NCBI GenBank assembly: GCA_030669135.1
Contig: DAOVEE010000094.1
Coordinates: 1-7,102 of the forward strand
Origin: Candidatus Bathyarchaeota archaeon
GTDB lineage: Archaea > Thermoproteota > Bathyarchaeia > TCS64
Length of the DNA stretch: 7,102 bases
Reading direction: 5' to 3'
Shown here: positions 1 through 5,688 of the stretch, in pieces
Numbering within the stretch: position 1 is the stretch's first letter
Layout of the letters: each line of letters opens with the position of its first letter
Position numbers and translations under genes: made by a program
Notes under the pieces: model-generated
What the model saw: only the letters and a program-made list of their open reading frames with translations
What the model was told of the DNA's origin: nothing
The model's database searches: none

Positions 1-112
1 CCGTCTCAGCCGCATCGGCCACGCTGTGGCAACTACTCTCGAAGGACAGGTGCTCGGCCTTGACGCCCCGCTCCGCTATGATCCTCTTCAGCTTCTCCTC
101 GTACTCCCGCAT
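1..112 (-). CDS. YbaK/aminoacyl-tRNA deacylase-like protein, N-terminal fragment
   Basis: This is the first 37 codons of a gene cut by the left edge. I translated it by hand from an ATG at 112. It is the first ATG after an in-frame TAA about 25 bp upstream, and a TATA-like element lies 27 bp before it. The peptide has an amphipathic N-terminal helix (MREYEEKLKRIIAERGV), then a beta strand leading into SSCHSVADAAET. This pattern of an 'RG(V/I)xAE' turn followed by 'CHSVxxAA' resembles the opening of YbaK/EbsC-type domains, which hydrolyse mischarged aminoacyl-tRNAs in the cytoplasm as stand-alone proofreading factors. The catalytic region of the family lies beyond the window, so activity cannot be judged. 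The family call is inference from a short piece. Confidence 0.55.
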   Translation of the reverse strand, partial: MREYEEKLKRIIAERGVKAEHLSFESSCHSVADAAET

Positions 113-134
113 AGCGAAAAGATACGCGGAACAC

Positions 135-150
135 CGTTAAACCGTTTACG
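135..150 (-). promoter_or_regulatory. BRE/TATA-like promoter of the YbaK-like gene
   Basis: Read on the minus strand the site is GTAAACGGTTTAAC. The A-rich GTAAAC fits a TFB recognition element and GTTTAAC a degenerate TATA box. The TATA-like centre (about 139) lies 27 bp before the ATG at 112, so the transcript would begin at or next to the start codon (leaderless). No Shine-Dalgarno sequence precedes that ATG, which agrees. Confidence 0.42.
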
Positions 151-157
151 CAGCCAG

Positions 158-182
158 AAAAATCGCCCGTGGCTCACCCACG
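158..182 (-). terminator. hairpin plus T-run after the dehydrogenase gene
   Basis: On the minus strand, 34 bases after the dehydrogenase stop codon, CGTGG and CCACG form a 5-bp stem around a 5-base loop (168-182). A run of five T follows five bases later (162-158). Archaeal RNA polymerase terminates mainly on U-runs, and the hairpin strengthens the case. It lies just upstream of the promoter for the next gene, where a terminator is expected. Confidence 0.42.
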
Positions 183-215
183 CCCATCCCCGCCTCCAGG
201 CGTGAAAGGGCAGGA

Positions 216-1340
216 TCAAGGAGAGTCTAGCGCCTCGACCACGGCGTCCCCGAACTCAGCCGTGGAGTCGGCTCCGCCGAGGTCCGGCGTCCTCACCTTC
301 CTCGCCGCCAGCACCCTGTCCACAGCGGCGTCGATTCTCCTCCACGCGTCCTTAAGCCGGTTGTCCCGCCTCTTATCGCCGAGCCAGTTCAGCATCATCC
401 CCACAGACAGGATCATCGAGGTGGGGTTCGCTATGCCCCGACCGGCTATGTCGGGCGCCGAGCCGTGGGTGGGCTCCGCGTAGCAGTGCCTGTCCCCGGC
501 GTTGATGCTCCCCGCCAACCCCATGCTTCCCTGAATGGCGCCGCTCATGTCCGACATGATGTCCCCGTACTGGTTGGGCATCACAGCCACATCGTAGTAG
601 CCCGGCCTCATTATGGCCCAGTAGCTCCACGCGTCTATCCACGCGTAGTCCGTCTCCACGTCGGGGTACCCCGGCTCCAGTTCCTCGCAAACCGCCTTGA
701 AAAGGTTGTCCCCCCTGCAGATTCCCCACTTGGCAGCACAGGTGAGACGCTTCTTGCCGTCGACGGGGGCGCCCACCTTTCCCTTGTAGTCGCCTGACCT
801 CGCCAGCTCGTACCCGTATCTTATGATCCTTTCGCAGCCTTTCCGCGTCTGGATGTAGTTGTCGACCGCCAGCTCCGTCTCGCCGCCCCGGCTCAGCTGG
901 CCCCCGGCCCTCACGTACATGTGCTCCGTGTTCTCCCTGAGCACTATGTAGTCGATGTCCCCCGGCTCCCTGCCCACGAGCACGCTGTCCACGCCGGGCC
1001 TGAGCCGGCAGGGGCGGACGTTGGCGTAGACGTCCATATCCAGCCTCTGGTTTATCGGCAGGTAGGGCCCCGGTAGCCTGTTCAGATACTCGGGGAGCCC
1101 CACGGGCCCCTTGAACCAGCAGTCGGCCTCGAAGAGCAGCTCCCTGGTCACTATTGGGTCCCACCCCTCCATCATGTCGTGGTCGGCGTAGTACTTGGCG
1201 CCGAACTCGTAGGGCCCGATGACCTCCAAGTCGAAGCCATGCACCGCTTGGACCGCTTCGAGCACCTTCAACGCCTCTGGCACGATCTCATGCGCTATGC
1301 CGTCCCCGACTAGCGCCAGAACCTTGTAATGTCTAGACAA
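216..1340 (-). CDS. isopropylmalate/isocitrate dehydrogenase-family enzyme (NAD-type, divergent)
   Basis: This is a cytoplasmic beta-decarboxylating dehydrogenase, expected to oxidise and decarboxylate a 3-substituted malate using NAD. Start: a GTG at 1373 would give 385 residues, but I prefer the TTG at 1340 (374 residues; MSRHYKVLALVGDGI). It places GDGI at the usual distance from the N-terminus, and a GGTG lies 5 bases before it. Numbered from the GTG, family residues are visible: R110 and R120 (RLDMDVYANVRP), R146 and Y153 (RENTEHMY), K215, D247, D271 and D275 (YGDIMSD). HGSAPDIAG at 303-311 has Asp308-Ile309, the NAD-type pattern. Spacings R110-R120, R146-Y153, K215-D247 and D247-D271 equal those of Thermus IPMDH. 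The segments 'YPDVE..Y..(I/V)DA' and 'HGSAPDIAGxGIA(N/D)PT' most resemble actinobacterial-type LeuB. Odd: the usual Lys-x-Asn motif reads K-W-G, and the stretch before K215 is longer than in Thermus IPMDH. No other leucine genes are adjacent, so the substrate is uncertain. Confidence 0.85.
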   Translation of the reverse strand: MSRHYKVLALVGDGIAHEIVPEALKVLEAVQAVHGFDLEVIGPYEFGAKYYADHDMMEGWDPIVTRELLFEADCWFKGPVGLPEYLNRLPGPYLPINQRLDMDVYANVRPCRLRPGVDSVLVGREPGDIDYIVLRENTEHMYVRAGGQLSRGGETELAVDNYIQTRKGCERIIRYGYELARSGDYKGKVGAPVDGKKRLTCAAKWGICRGDNLFKAVCEELEPGYPDVETDYAWIDAWSYWAIMRPGYYDVAVMPNQYGDIMSDMSGAIQGSMGLAGSINAGDRHCYAEPTHGSAPDIAGRGIANPTSMILSVGMMLNWLGDKRRDNRLKDAWRRIDAAVDRVLAARKVRTPDLGGADSTAEFGDAVVEALDSP

Positions 1341-1388
1341 ACAAGCACCAAGAGAGAATCCACCGCATAGCACAAAAAATCATCGAGG

Positions 1389-1862
1389 CTAGAAGGGAAC
1401 CCACCTGCGCACCCGGCTCATATACTCCCGGTAATCTCCTCCGAGCGCCTCCACGAGCTCCCGTTCCTCGTACGAAGCGAACCTGTCGTACGCGTAGAAG
1501 AACGCGGGCAACAGGGTCAGGGAGGCCAAGGAGAGCGTAGCCGCCGCCAGCCCAAGATACACCAGCAGTATCCCCAGGTACATGGGGTGCCTCACCACGG
1601 CGTAGACGCCCCAGTTCACCAGACCCGGGGTCTCGACGGCGAGCACCAGCTCATGAGACTCGATGACGAGGTACCCGCCGAACCCCACGAGAGCTAGGCC
1701 GGCGGCAGCCCTTAGCATCCACGGACACAGGAAACCACATGCCGTGACACCGTACCAGCTGTCCAGCCCCCAGCCCGTCATGAAGATGAGCAGCATAACC
1801 ACCTGAGCCCTGTCGCACCAGGGATGCTCCTCGCCGAGCCTAGCCTCCACAGACACAGTCAT
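1389..1862 (-). CDS. isoprenylcysteine carboxyl methyltransferase/PEMT-like membrane protein
   Basis: This is a small integral membrane protein of the ICMT/phospholipid-methyltransferase superfamily, whose members use S-adenosylmethionine to methylate lipid-like or prenylated substrates at the membrane. I chose the ATG at 1862 (157 residues) because a TATA-like element lies about 30 bp upstream. A TTG at 1886 would add eight residues. Numbered from the ATG, hydrophobic segments fall at about 20-36, 51-68 and 95-126, the last probably a helical hairpin. The diagnostic C-terminal signature is present: GVYAVVRHPMYLG (RHP at 91-93), then YEERELVEALGGDYREYMSRV with the conserved Glu-Glu-Arg at about 132-134, ending in a basic tail. 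The next gene, the dehydrogenase, begins downstream after a short gap holding a T6 run (1374-1379), so the two may share a transcript or be partly separated by termination. The natural substrate cannot be told from sequence. Confidence 0.8.
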   Translation of the reverse strand: MTVSVEARLGEEHPWCDRAQVVMLLIFMTGWGLDSWYGVTACGFLCPWMLRAAAGLALVGFGGYLVIESHELVLAVETPGLVNWGVYAVVRHPMYLGILLVYLGLAAATLSLASLTLLPAFFYAYDRFASYEERELVEALGGDYREYMSRVRRWVPF

Positions 1863-1886
1863 ACAACGGAATAATGGACTGATCAA

Positions 1887-1900
1887 CCGATATAGGCGAT
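1887..1900 (-). promoter_or_regulatory. TATA-like element before the methyltransferase-like gene
   Basis: The minus strand reads CGCCTATATCGG. TATAT is centred near 1893, about 30 bp before the ATG at 1862, which would leave at most a very short leader. No clear BRE precedes it. There is no Shine-Dalgarno sequence before the ATG, which is consistent with leaderless initiation. The call rests on a short AT island in GC-rich surroundings. Confidence 0.35.
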
Positions 1901-1930
1901 CTGGGAAGAACTGGTCAGATACTGGCTAGC

Positions 1931-2275
1931 TCACCCGACGCCCAAGACGAAGCTCACGACCAATATGAGGAGCACCGAGACATTCAGCAATGCGAACACC
2001 AGGTCCCGTTCAAATAGATGAGCCGTAGCGGATGCCACGATCCGGAGAAGTGGTGTACCGATTAGGATGAAGAACCCTAGGAAAAGCACGTGGCTCGGCT
2101 CCAGGAAGGGGTCGCCGAACAGCACCCAACTCACGCTCAGCACACCGCTCGGACACGACGCGTCCCCCGTGGCCCATAGCAGCCCGAGCCCCATGACCAT
2201 GAAGAGGCCGCTCACCAGGACGCCAGTCCTGAGAAGCCTCGACACGAGAAGCTCTAGGAAGCGAACATTATCCAT
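1931..2275 (-). CDS. DUF1634 membrane protein, partner of the TauE/SafE permease
   Basis: This is a 114-residue protein with three predicted membrane helices at about 17-36, 62-80 and 93-113. The central stretch ILIGTPLLRIVASATAHLFE, followed by RDLVFALLN and a hydrophobic C-terminal helix, is typical of DUF1634. That family is often encoded directly after TauE/SafE permease genes, and its biochemical role is unknown. Here the link is tight: the ATG overlaps the stop codon of the permease gene by one base (TGATG), which implies translational coupling and matched amounts of the two proteins. I infer it is an accessory or stabilising subunit of the transporter. The stop codon lies 69 bp before the ATG of the next minus-strand gene, which has its own TATA-like element, so this is probably the last gene of its operon. 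Confidence 0.82.
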   Translation of the reverse strand: MDNVRFLELLVSRLLRTGVLVSGLFMVMGLGLLWATGDASCPSGVLSVSWVLFGDPFLEPSHVLFLGFFILIGTPLLRIVASATAHLFERDLVFALLNVSVLLILVVSFVLGVG

Positions 2276-3117
2276 CAGAGGCCAACCCCCGACGCGATCA
2301 TCCTGAGCCCCAGCAGCAGCAACACCGCGACGAACACCCTCTTGAGAAACATGCCCCTGAGGCGCCCCGTCACCCTCGCCCCTATGTAGGAGCCCACCAA
2401 GGTTCCCAGCACCACCGGGGCCGTCACGAAGCCGTCACAGAACCCGTGCCTAATGTACACCAAGGCGCTGGCTGCCGCCGTGACCCCTATCATGAAGTTG
2501 CTGGTGGCCACCGCCACCTTCATGGGGACGCTGCTCACCACGTTCATTGCCGGCACCTTGATGCCGCCTCCGCCGATCCCGAGAAGACCGGAGACGATGC
2601 CCGCGACGTAGCTTATGCCGAAGGTGTCCAGGGTACTCGTGACGCCGTAGCTGATCTGCTCTCCACGGGCCTCGTCATAATACGAGCCGCCTAGGCTGAG
2701 CCGCTCCGCCAGCCAGTCGTTGGGCTTGTTCACCCAGCTGCGCCGGCTGTTCCTCAACTGGTACCACATCACGGTGGACGCGTAGATGAGACTCAACCCG
2801 AACACCGTCTTCAGCAGAGACTCCGCAGCCATGGCCATGAAGCTCGCCCCGGTCAGCGCCCCCAGCGTCGTGGCCAGCTCCAGAAACATGCCAAGCCGCA
2901 TGTTGGTGACCTCGTCCCTGACGTAGACGGAGGCGGCGGCGCTGCTCGTGGCCACGACGGCCACGATGCTGGCTCCCGAGGCTATGTGGATCGGGACGCC
3001 TAGAAGAAACACCATGAGAGGCACCATTATCACGCCGCCGCCCAGCCCGAGCAGCGCGCCTAGAAAGCCGGACCCCAACGCTATCGTGAGGGCGTACAGC
3101 GTGAAAAGGAGCTGCAT
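2275..3117 (-). CDS. TauE/SafE family permease (sulfite/organosulfonate-type exporter)
   Basis: This is a polytopic membrane transporter of about 280 residues, the normal size for TauE/SafE (DUF81), which moves sulfite, sulfoacetate or other small anions. I chose the ATG at 3117. The open frame reaches upstream to 3246, but that part is AT-rich, overlaps a poly-T terminator and contains the promoter, and the ATG lies 26 bp after a good TATA box. The internal duplication is clear: GSGFLGALLGLGGG near residues 15-28 and GIVSGLLGIGGGGIKVP near 173-189, each starting a half of three to four helices. A charged loop at about 118-160 (RNSRRSW ... YYDEARGEQ) joins the halves. The second half keeps the 'VATSNFMIGVTAAASA' segment common in the family. 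The gene is coupled to the DUF1634 gene downstream. Substrate and direction of transport are not visible; no sulfur-metabolism gene is nearby. Confidence 0.88.
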   Translation of the reverse strand: MQLLFTLYALTIALGSGFLGALLGLGGGVIMVPLMVFLLGVPIHIASGASIVAVVATSSAAASVYVRDEVTNMRLGMFLELATTLGALTGASFMAMAAESLLKTVFGLSLIYASTVMWYQLRNSRRSWVNKPNDWLAERLSLGGSYYDEARGEQISYGVTSTLDTFGISYVAGIVSGLLGIGGGGIKVPAMNVVSSVPMKVAVATSNFMIGVTAAASALVYIRHGFCDGFVTAPVVLGTLVGSYIGARVTGRLRGMFLKRVFVAVLLLLGLRMIASGVGL

Positions 3118-3132
3118 ACGCTTTGGAGCGCC

Positions 3133-3150
3133 ATTAAAACATATAACTCT
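3133..3150 (-). promoter_or_regulatory. strong BRE/TATA promoter of the TauE/SafE-DUF1634 operon
   Basis: The minus strand reads AGAG-TTATATG-TTTTAAT, with more purines (CAAAGAG) just upstream as a BRE. The TATA centre at about 3143 lies 26 bp before the ATG at 3117, so transcription should begin at the ATG itself. This is the best archaeal promoter match in the window and is the main reason for rejecting the longer open frame. Confidence 0.65.
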
Positions 3151-3180
3151 TTGTAAAAGGGCTGAAAGACGGCTTATTTT

Positions 3181-3227
3181 AAAAAACACGGCGTAAAAAA
3201 GGCACTCCACCAAAAAACATCCAAAAA
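3181..3227 (-). terminator. quadruple poly-T terminator after the MFS gene
   Basis: Read on the minus strand, four T-runs follow one another: T5 (3227-3223), T6 (3217-3212), T6 (3200-3195) and T6 (3186-3181), separated by 5 to 11 bases. Repeated U-runs without a strong hairpin are the known intrinsic termination signal of archaeal RNA polymerase. The cluster lies 75-120 bases after the MFS stop codon and ends about 30 bp before the BRE/TATA of the next operon. It should insulate that promoter from read-through. Confidence 0.68.
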
Positions 3228-3273
3228 TAATCCAATAGACAGCCAAAACTGGACCAATACGATCTATTGTGGT

Positions 3274-3289
3274 GTAGGCCTCAGCCTAC
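3274..3289 (-). repeat. 6-bp inverted repeat in the MFS 3' untranslated region
   Basis: GTAGGC-CTCA-GCCTAC is a perfect 6-bp stem with a 4-base loop, starting 13 bases beyond the MFS stop codon. No T-run follows it directly; the first comes about 46 bases later. It could be an RNA 3'-end stabilising hairpin or an auxiliary part of the terminator region. The dyad itself is plain, but its role is inferred. Confidence 0.4.
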
Positions 3290-3302
3290 GGTTCTCTTCT
3301 GA

Positions 3303-4475
3303 TCACCCGTCCTTCTCCCTCACCATTAACACGGAGAGAAACGCCGTCAAGAACAGGACCGCTGAGACCGTCAACACGGATGCCTCGGCGCCGCTGCCTT
3401 CGTACATGTAGCCGAGGGAGGGACTTGCCATGATCCCGCCGACGTTCTCGCTCTCTGAGTAGATGCCCATCACCATACCCGTCCTGCTCTCAGGCATCAC
3501 AGACATCAGATGCATCATCATGCCGAGGTCGGCCGCGGCCATAAACAGACCCTGGACGAGCCCTATCACGTAGAGGAGAGCCAGGCCCTGGCCATAGACC
3601 AGACCCAGATAGGTCGCCCCCATCACCGAGACGCTTACGACGATCATCCGCTTGGTGCCGTACCTGTCGCAGAGTGTGCCCAGGAAAGCCTGGCTGCCCG
3701 CCACCGCTAACCTGATCAGAGTCATGTATGTCCCTATCTGTGTCTCGGAGGCGTTGAACCTGGGGCTCTCGTGGAGATATATCGGCAGGAAGTTGCTCCT
3801 GAATATCAGGTTGAAAATGTAGAGGCCACGGACCGCGTATATGCCGACGAGGGAAGCTGTGAAGAGCGTCCTCCAGCCTCCTCCAACCCTCGTGGCCGAG
3901 TCTTTGGTGGCCTTGTCGTCGTAGTCCATCAGTAAAACGGCGGTCAGCCCCCCCACCCCGATCAAGGCTGACAGGTAGAAAGGCAGAGTATACCCCCTGT
4001 TCTCCGTGATCCAGCCCCCTATGAAGGGCGACACGACTCCGCCTAGGCTTATGACCGAGAGGTACCTGCCATAGGTTCTGCCCCTCCCCTCCTTCGGCAG
4101 GAGCTCCGCCTGGAGAGCCTTCAACGCGATGGCGTACGCGCTCATGACGGAGGTCATGGCGAAGTAGAGAACCAGAAAATGCCGGAACGTGCTCGCGGAA
4201 GGATACAGCGCGTAGACGATGGTTGAACCGAGTATCGCGAACACCATCATCCACTTCTTTCGTATCCTGTCCGCGACGACGCCGCTCAGGGGCTCAAATA
4301 TTAGCCAGCCGAGTATGCTGGCGGTTCCCAGCAGCCCCACCTGGCTGATGCTCATCCCCTGCTGCCTGATGTAGAGGGAGAGTATGGGGGAGATGATGCC
4401 CCCGCGGAAACCCAGGGCCAGCTGGGCCATCATCAGGTAGAACAGGGATCTTTCCCTGGGGGTCTCCCCGAACAT
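3303..4475 (-). CDS. major facilitator superfamily (MFS) transporter
   Basis: This is a 390-residue membrane protein of normal MFS length with about 12 predicted helices in two six-helix halves. MFS motif A appears after helix 2 (GVVADRIRKK, residues 65-74) and again at the matching place in the second half (GTLCDRYGTKR, 266-276), which confirms the fold. The loop after helix 4 holds EGRGRTYGRYL (130-139), typical of drug- and sugar-type MFS proteins. The central loop lies near 184-202. No signal peptide is expected. The ATG at 4475 lacks a Shine-Dalgarno sequence. It lies 43 bp after the TFB stop codon on the same strand, so co-transcription with TFB is possible; I see no convincing TATA box at -26. 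The substrate cannot be predicted: the protein resembles multidrug or sugar efflux members without a decisive motif. Confidence 0.85.
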   Translation of the reverse strand: MFGETPRERSLFYLMMAQLALGFRGGIISPILSLYIRQQGMSISQVGLLGTASILGWLIFEPLSGVVADRIRKKWMMVFAILGSTIVYALYPSASTFRHFLVLYFAMTSVMSAYAIALKALQAELLPKEGRGRTYGRYLSVISLGGVVSPFIGGWITENRGYTLPFYLSALIGVGGLTAVLLMDYDDKATKDSATRVGGGWRTLFTASLVGIYAVRGLYIFNLIFRSNFLPIYLHESPRFNASETQIGTYMTLIRLAVAGSQAFLGTLCDRYGTKRMIVVSVSVMGATYLGLVYGQGLALLYVIGLVQGLFMAAADLGMMMHLMSVMPESRTGMVMGIYSESENVGGIMASPSLGYMYEGSGAEASVLTVSAVLFLTAFLSVLMVREKDG

Positions 4476-4518
4476 AAAGATATGAAAAAGGGTATTAGGT
4501 GAAAAGGCTTTCCAGAGC

Positions 4519-5466
4519 CTATTGTACTGTCGCGAAGGGCGCCTGATAGTCGACGGTCGGAAGCTCGTCGTTCAGCACTTCTTTGAGGCCGCGGTACCTG
4601 TTGCGCAGGGTTACCTCTGTGGTGCCCGCTGCCTCTGCGATCACCCGCTGGACGCGCCTGTCGTTGGTCTCTTGGCACGCCATGTATAGGGCGGCCGCCG
4701 CGAGGCCCCGGGGATCCTTGCCGGCGAGCCCCTTCTTCTTATCGGCCTCCCGGAGTATCTCTACGGCCAGCCTCTCCGTGGGCTGCTTCACCCCCAGCTT
4801 CGACGCTATGCTGGGCACAAACTTGAAGGGCCGGTCCACGGGCGGCTTGATGTCGAGCTCCCTTATGAGAAGCCGGTACGTCATGGCTACCTCGCTGTGC
4901 TCTCTGGTGCTTGCCTTCGATACCATCTTCAGCGGCCTGGGCACCTTGAGCAGCCTGCACGCGGCGTAGATGCTCGACGCCACGAAGGCGTCGATGCTAC
5001 GACCCCTGATCAGGTCCTCCTTGAGGGAGCGTCTGTAGATGAAGGCTGCCTGCTCCTTCACGTTTTTAGGCAGGTGCAGCTCCGAGCTCATCCGGTCGAG
5101 CTCCGCCATGGCGATGCTGAGGTTCCGTGTGTGGGTCTCGTTGACCTTGCTCCGGTTGTCCTGTCTCTGGAGGCGCCTCATGCGTCTCTGGGTCTCCTGG
5201 TCGAGCCTGTTGCCCTGGGCGTCCCTGTCGCCCTTGATGACTGTGCTGAGGCCCTTGTCGTATATGCTGTATCTGTACCCCGTGCCTGTTCGTCTCCGGT
5301 CGTTGGCTTCCCGTAGGTTGAACGCCCTGTACTCTGGGCCCGTGTCCATCACCGTCTCGGTGATCACTACCCCGCAGTCGCTGCAAACCCTCTCCCCAGT
5401 AACGTTATCGCTGATTATCCTCGTTCCGCCGCATACGGGGCAGCTTGTCTCTTCTTGTAGGTCCAT
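4519..5466 (-). CDS. tfb: transcription initiation factor B (TFB, archaeal TFIIB)
   Basis: This general initiation factor bridges TBP-bound TATA DNA and RNA polymerase. At 315 residues it has the full-length family layout. An N-terminal zinc ribbon has C9-x2-C12 and C28-x2-C31. The B-reader/linker region spans about 43-78 (GPEYRAFNL ... RRRTGTGYRYSIYDKGLSTVI). The first cyclin-like repeat lies at about 107-205 and the second at about 210-302. The second ends in a helix-turn-helix (AEAAGTTEVTLRNRYRGL, near 277-294) that reads the BRE. The ATG at 5466 directly follows a purine-rich tract (GAAAGGAAGGAAAGG) that could serve for ribosome binding. Two points are unusual. The linker reads RTGTG where most TFBs have RTGxP, and the promoter region carries two tandem dyads (5511-5549). 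Archaea often have several TFBs; whether this is the main one or a specialised paralogue cannot be told here. Confidence 0.96.
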   Translation of the reverse strand: MDLQEETSCPVCGGTRIISDNVTGERVCSDCGVVITETVMDTGPEYRAFNLREANDRRRTGTGYRYSIYDKGLSTVIKGDRDAQGNRLDQETQRRMRRLQRQDNRSKVNETHTRNLSIAMAELDRMSSELHLPKNVKEQAAFIYRRSLKEDLIRGRSIDAFVASSIYAACRLLKVPRPLKMVSKASTREHSEVAMTYRLLIRELDIKPPVDRPFKFVPSIASKLGVKQPTERLAVEILREADKKKGLAGKDPRGLAAAALYMACQETNDRRVQRVIAEAAGTTEVTLRNRYRGLKEVLNDELPTVDYQAPFATVQ

Positions 5467-5510
5467 CCTTTCCTTCCTTTCATCTCTTCCGTTATCACCA
5501 AAGAAGAATT

Positions 5511-5527
5511 ATGGGTATTTTACCCAT
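5511..5527. repeat. 17-bp perfect dyad, TFB-proximal (candidate operator)
   Basis: ATGGGTA-TTT-TACCCAT has perfect 7-bp arms and a 3-bp spacer. By the predicted TFB promoter it falls at about +6 to +22 of the transcript. It could be a binding site for a dimeric regulator or a hairpin in the TFB leader. A second dyad of the same geometry lies 22 bp away, centre to centre. Confidence 0.55.
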
Positions 5528-5532
5528 ATCGT

Positions 5533-5549
5533 GTGCCGATCTTCGGTAC
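5533..5549. repeat. 17-bp imperfect dyad, TATA-proximal (candidate operator)
   Basis: GTGCCGA-TCT-TCGGTAC has 7-bp arms with one mismatch (G opposite T) and a 3-bp spacer. It fills the space between the TFB TATA box and the predicted start site (about -16 to -1). It shares architecture but not sequence with the dyad at 5511-5527, so it may bind a different protein or the similarity may be chance. Confidence 0.42.
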
Positions 5550-5554
5550 GGCGA

Positions 5555-5568
5555 CTTATAAAGGTTAC
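5555..5568 (-). promoter_or_regulatory. TATA box and weak BRE of the TFB gene
   Basis: The minus strand reads GTAACC-TTTATAAG, a good archaeal TATA box with a partial BRE. Its centre (about 5558) predicts a start near 5532 and a leader of about 66 bases, unlike the leaderless genes to the left. The box is nearly symmetric and could in principle serve the plus strand, which would give the isomerase a leader of about 100 bases. The purine content upstream favours the minus direction only slightly. Confidence 0.5.
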
Positions 5569-5627
5569 TAAAAAAACCATCATGATCTAGGCTATCCCCA
5601 ATAATACACCTGTCAACCAATAAATTA

Positions 5628-5642
5628 GTAGCTTTAAACTAC
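5628..5642 (+). promoter_or_regulatory. TATA-like element of the ribose-1,5-bisphosphate isomerase gene
   Basis: CTTTAAA (5632-5638) lies about 54 bp before the TTG start and predicts a transcript starting near 5662 with a leader of about 27 bases, enough to include the Shine-Dalgarno sequence. GTAG and CTAC flank it as a small dyad. A second candidate, CTTAAAAA at 5651-5658, would start the transcript at the Shine-Dalgarno itself and is less likely. Confidence 0.4.
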
Positions 5643-5668
5643 AGCCAAGCCTTAAAAACAAAGTAAAG

Positions 5669-5682
5669 CACCTATCAGGTGA
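5669..5682 (+). promoter_or_regulatory. Shine-Dalgarno within a small hairpin, fixes the TTG start
   Basis: AGGTGA (5677-5682) matches the archaeal anti-Shine-Dalgarno well and lies 6 bases before the TTG at 5689, which decides the start. CACCT (5669-5673) upstream can pair perfectly with AGGTG (5677-5681) across a 3-base loop, so the ribosome site could be hidden in a 5-bp hairpin. Confidence 0.6.
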
Positions 5683-5688
5683 GCAGTT

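Noticed and set aside
373..1164. A 263-codon open frame on the minus strand, out of frame with the dehydrogenase
   Set aside because: It is an Arg/Gly/Gln-rich shadow produced by GC-rich codons of the real dehydrogenase gene and has no recognisable domain.
1374..1379. A T6 run on the minus strand between the methyltransferase-like and dehydrogenase genes, considered as a terminator
   Set aside because: A single short run in a 15-bp gap, with no TATA box at -26 for the downstream gene, does not show that the transcript ends there; read-through into the dehydrogenase seems at least as likely.
3490..4254. A 254-codon minus-strand open frame inside the MFS gene
   Set aside because: The MFS frame encodes a clear 12-helix protein with two copies of motif A; the other frame gives a low-complexity Arg/His/Gly-rich peptide without helices or motifs.
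5415..5483. A 22-codon open frame starting at an ATG 17 bases before the TFB ATG and overlapping the TFB start
   Set aside because: It could be a translational control peptide, but its Lys/Arg-rich sequence simply reflects the purine-rich ribosome-binding tract, and no good Shine-Dalgarno precedes it.
5571..5660. AT-rich part of the divergent intergenic region, considered as a small RNA or riboswitch
   Set aside because: Apart from the TATA-like elements and the short dyads, I could find no extended paired structure, box C/D or H/ACA pattern, or tRNA-like fold.
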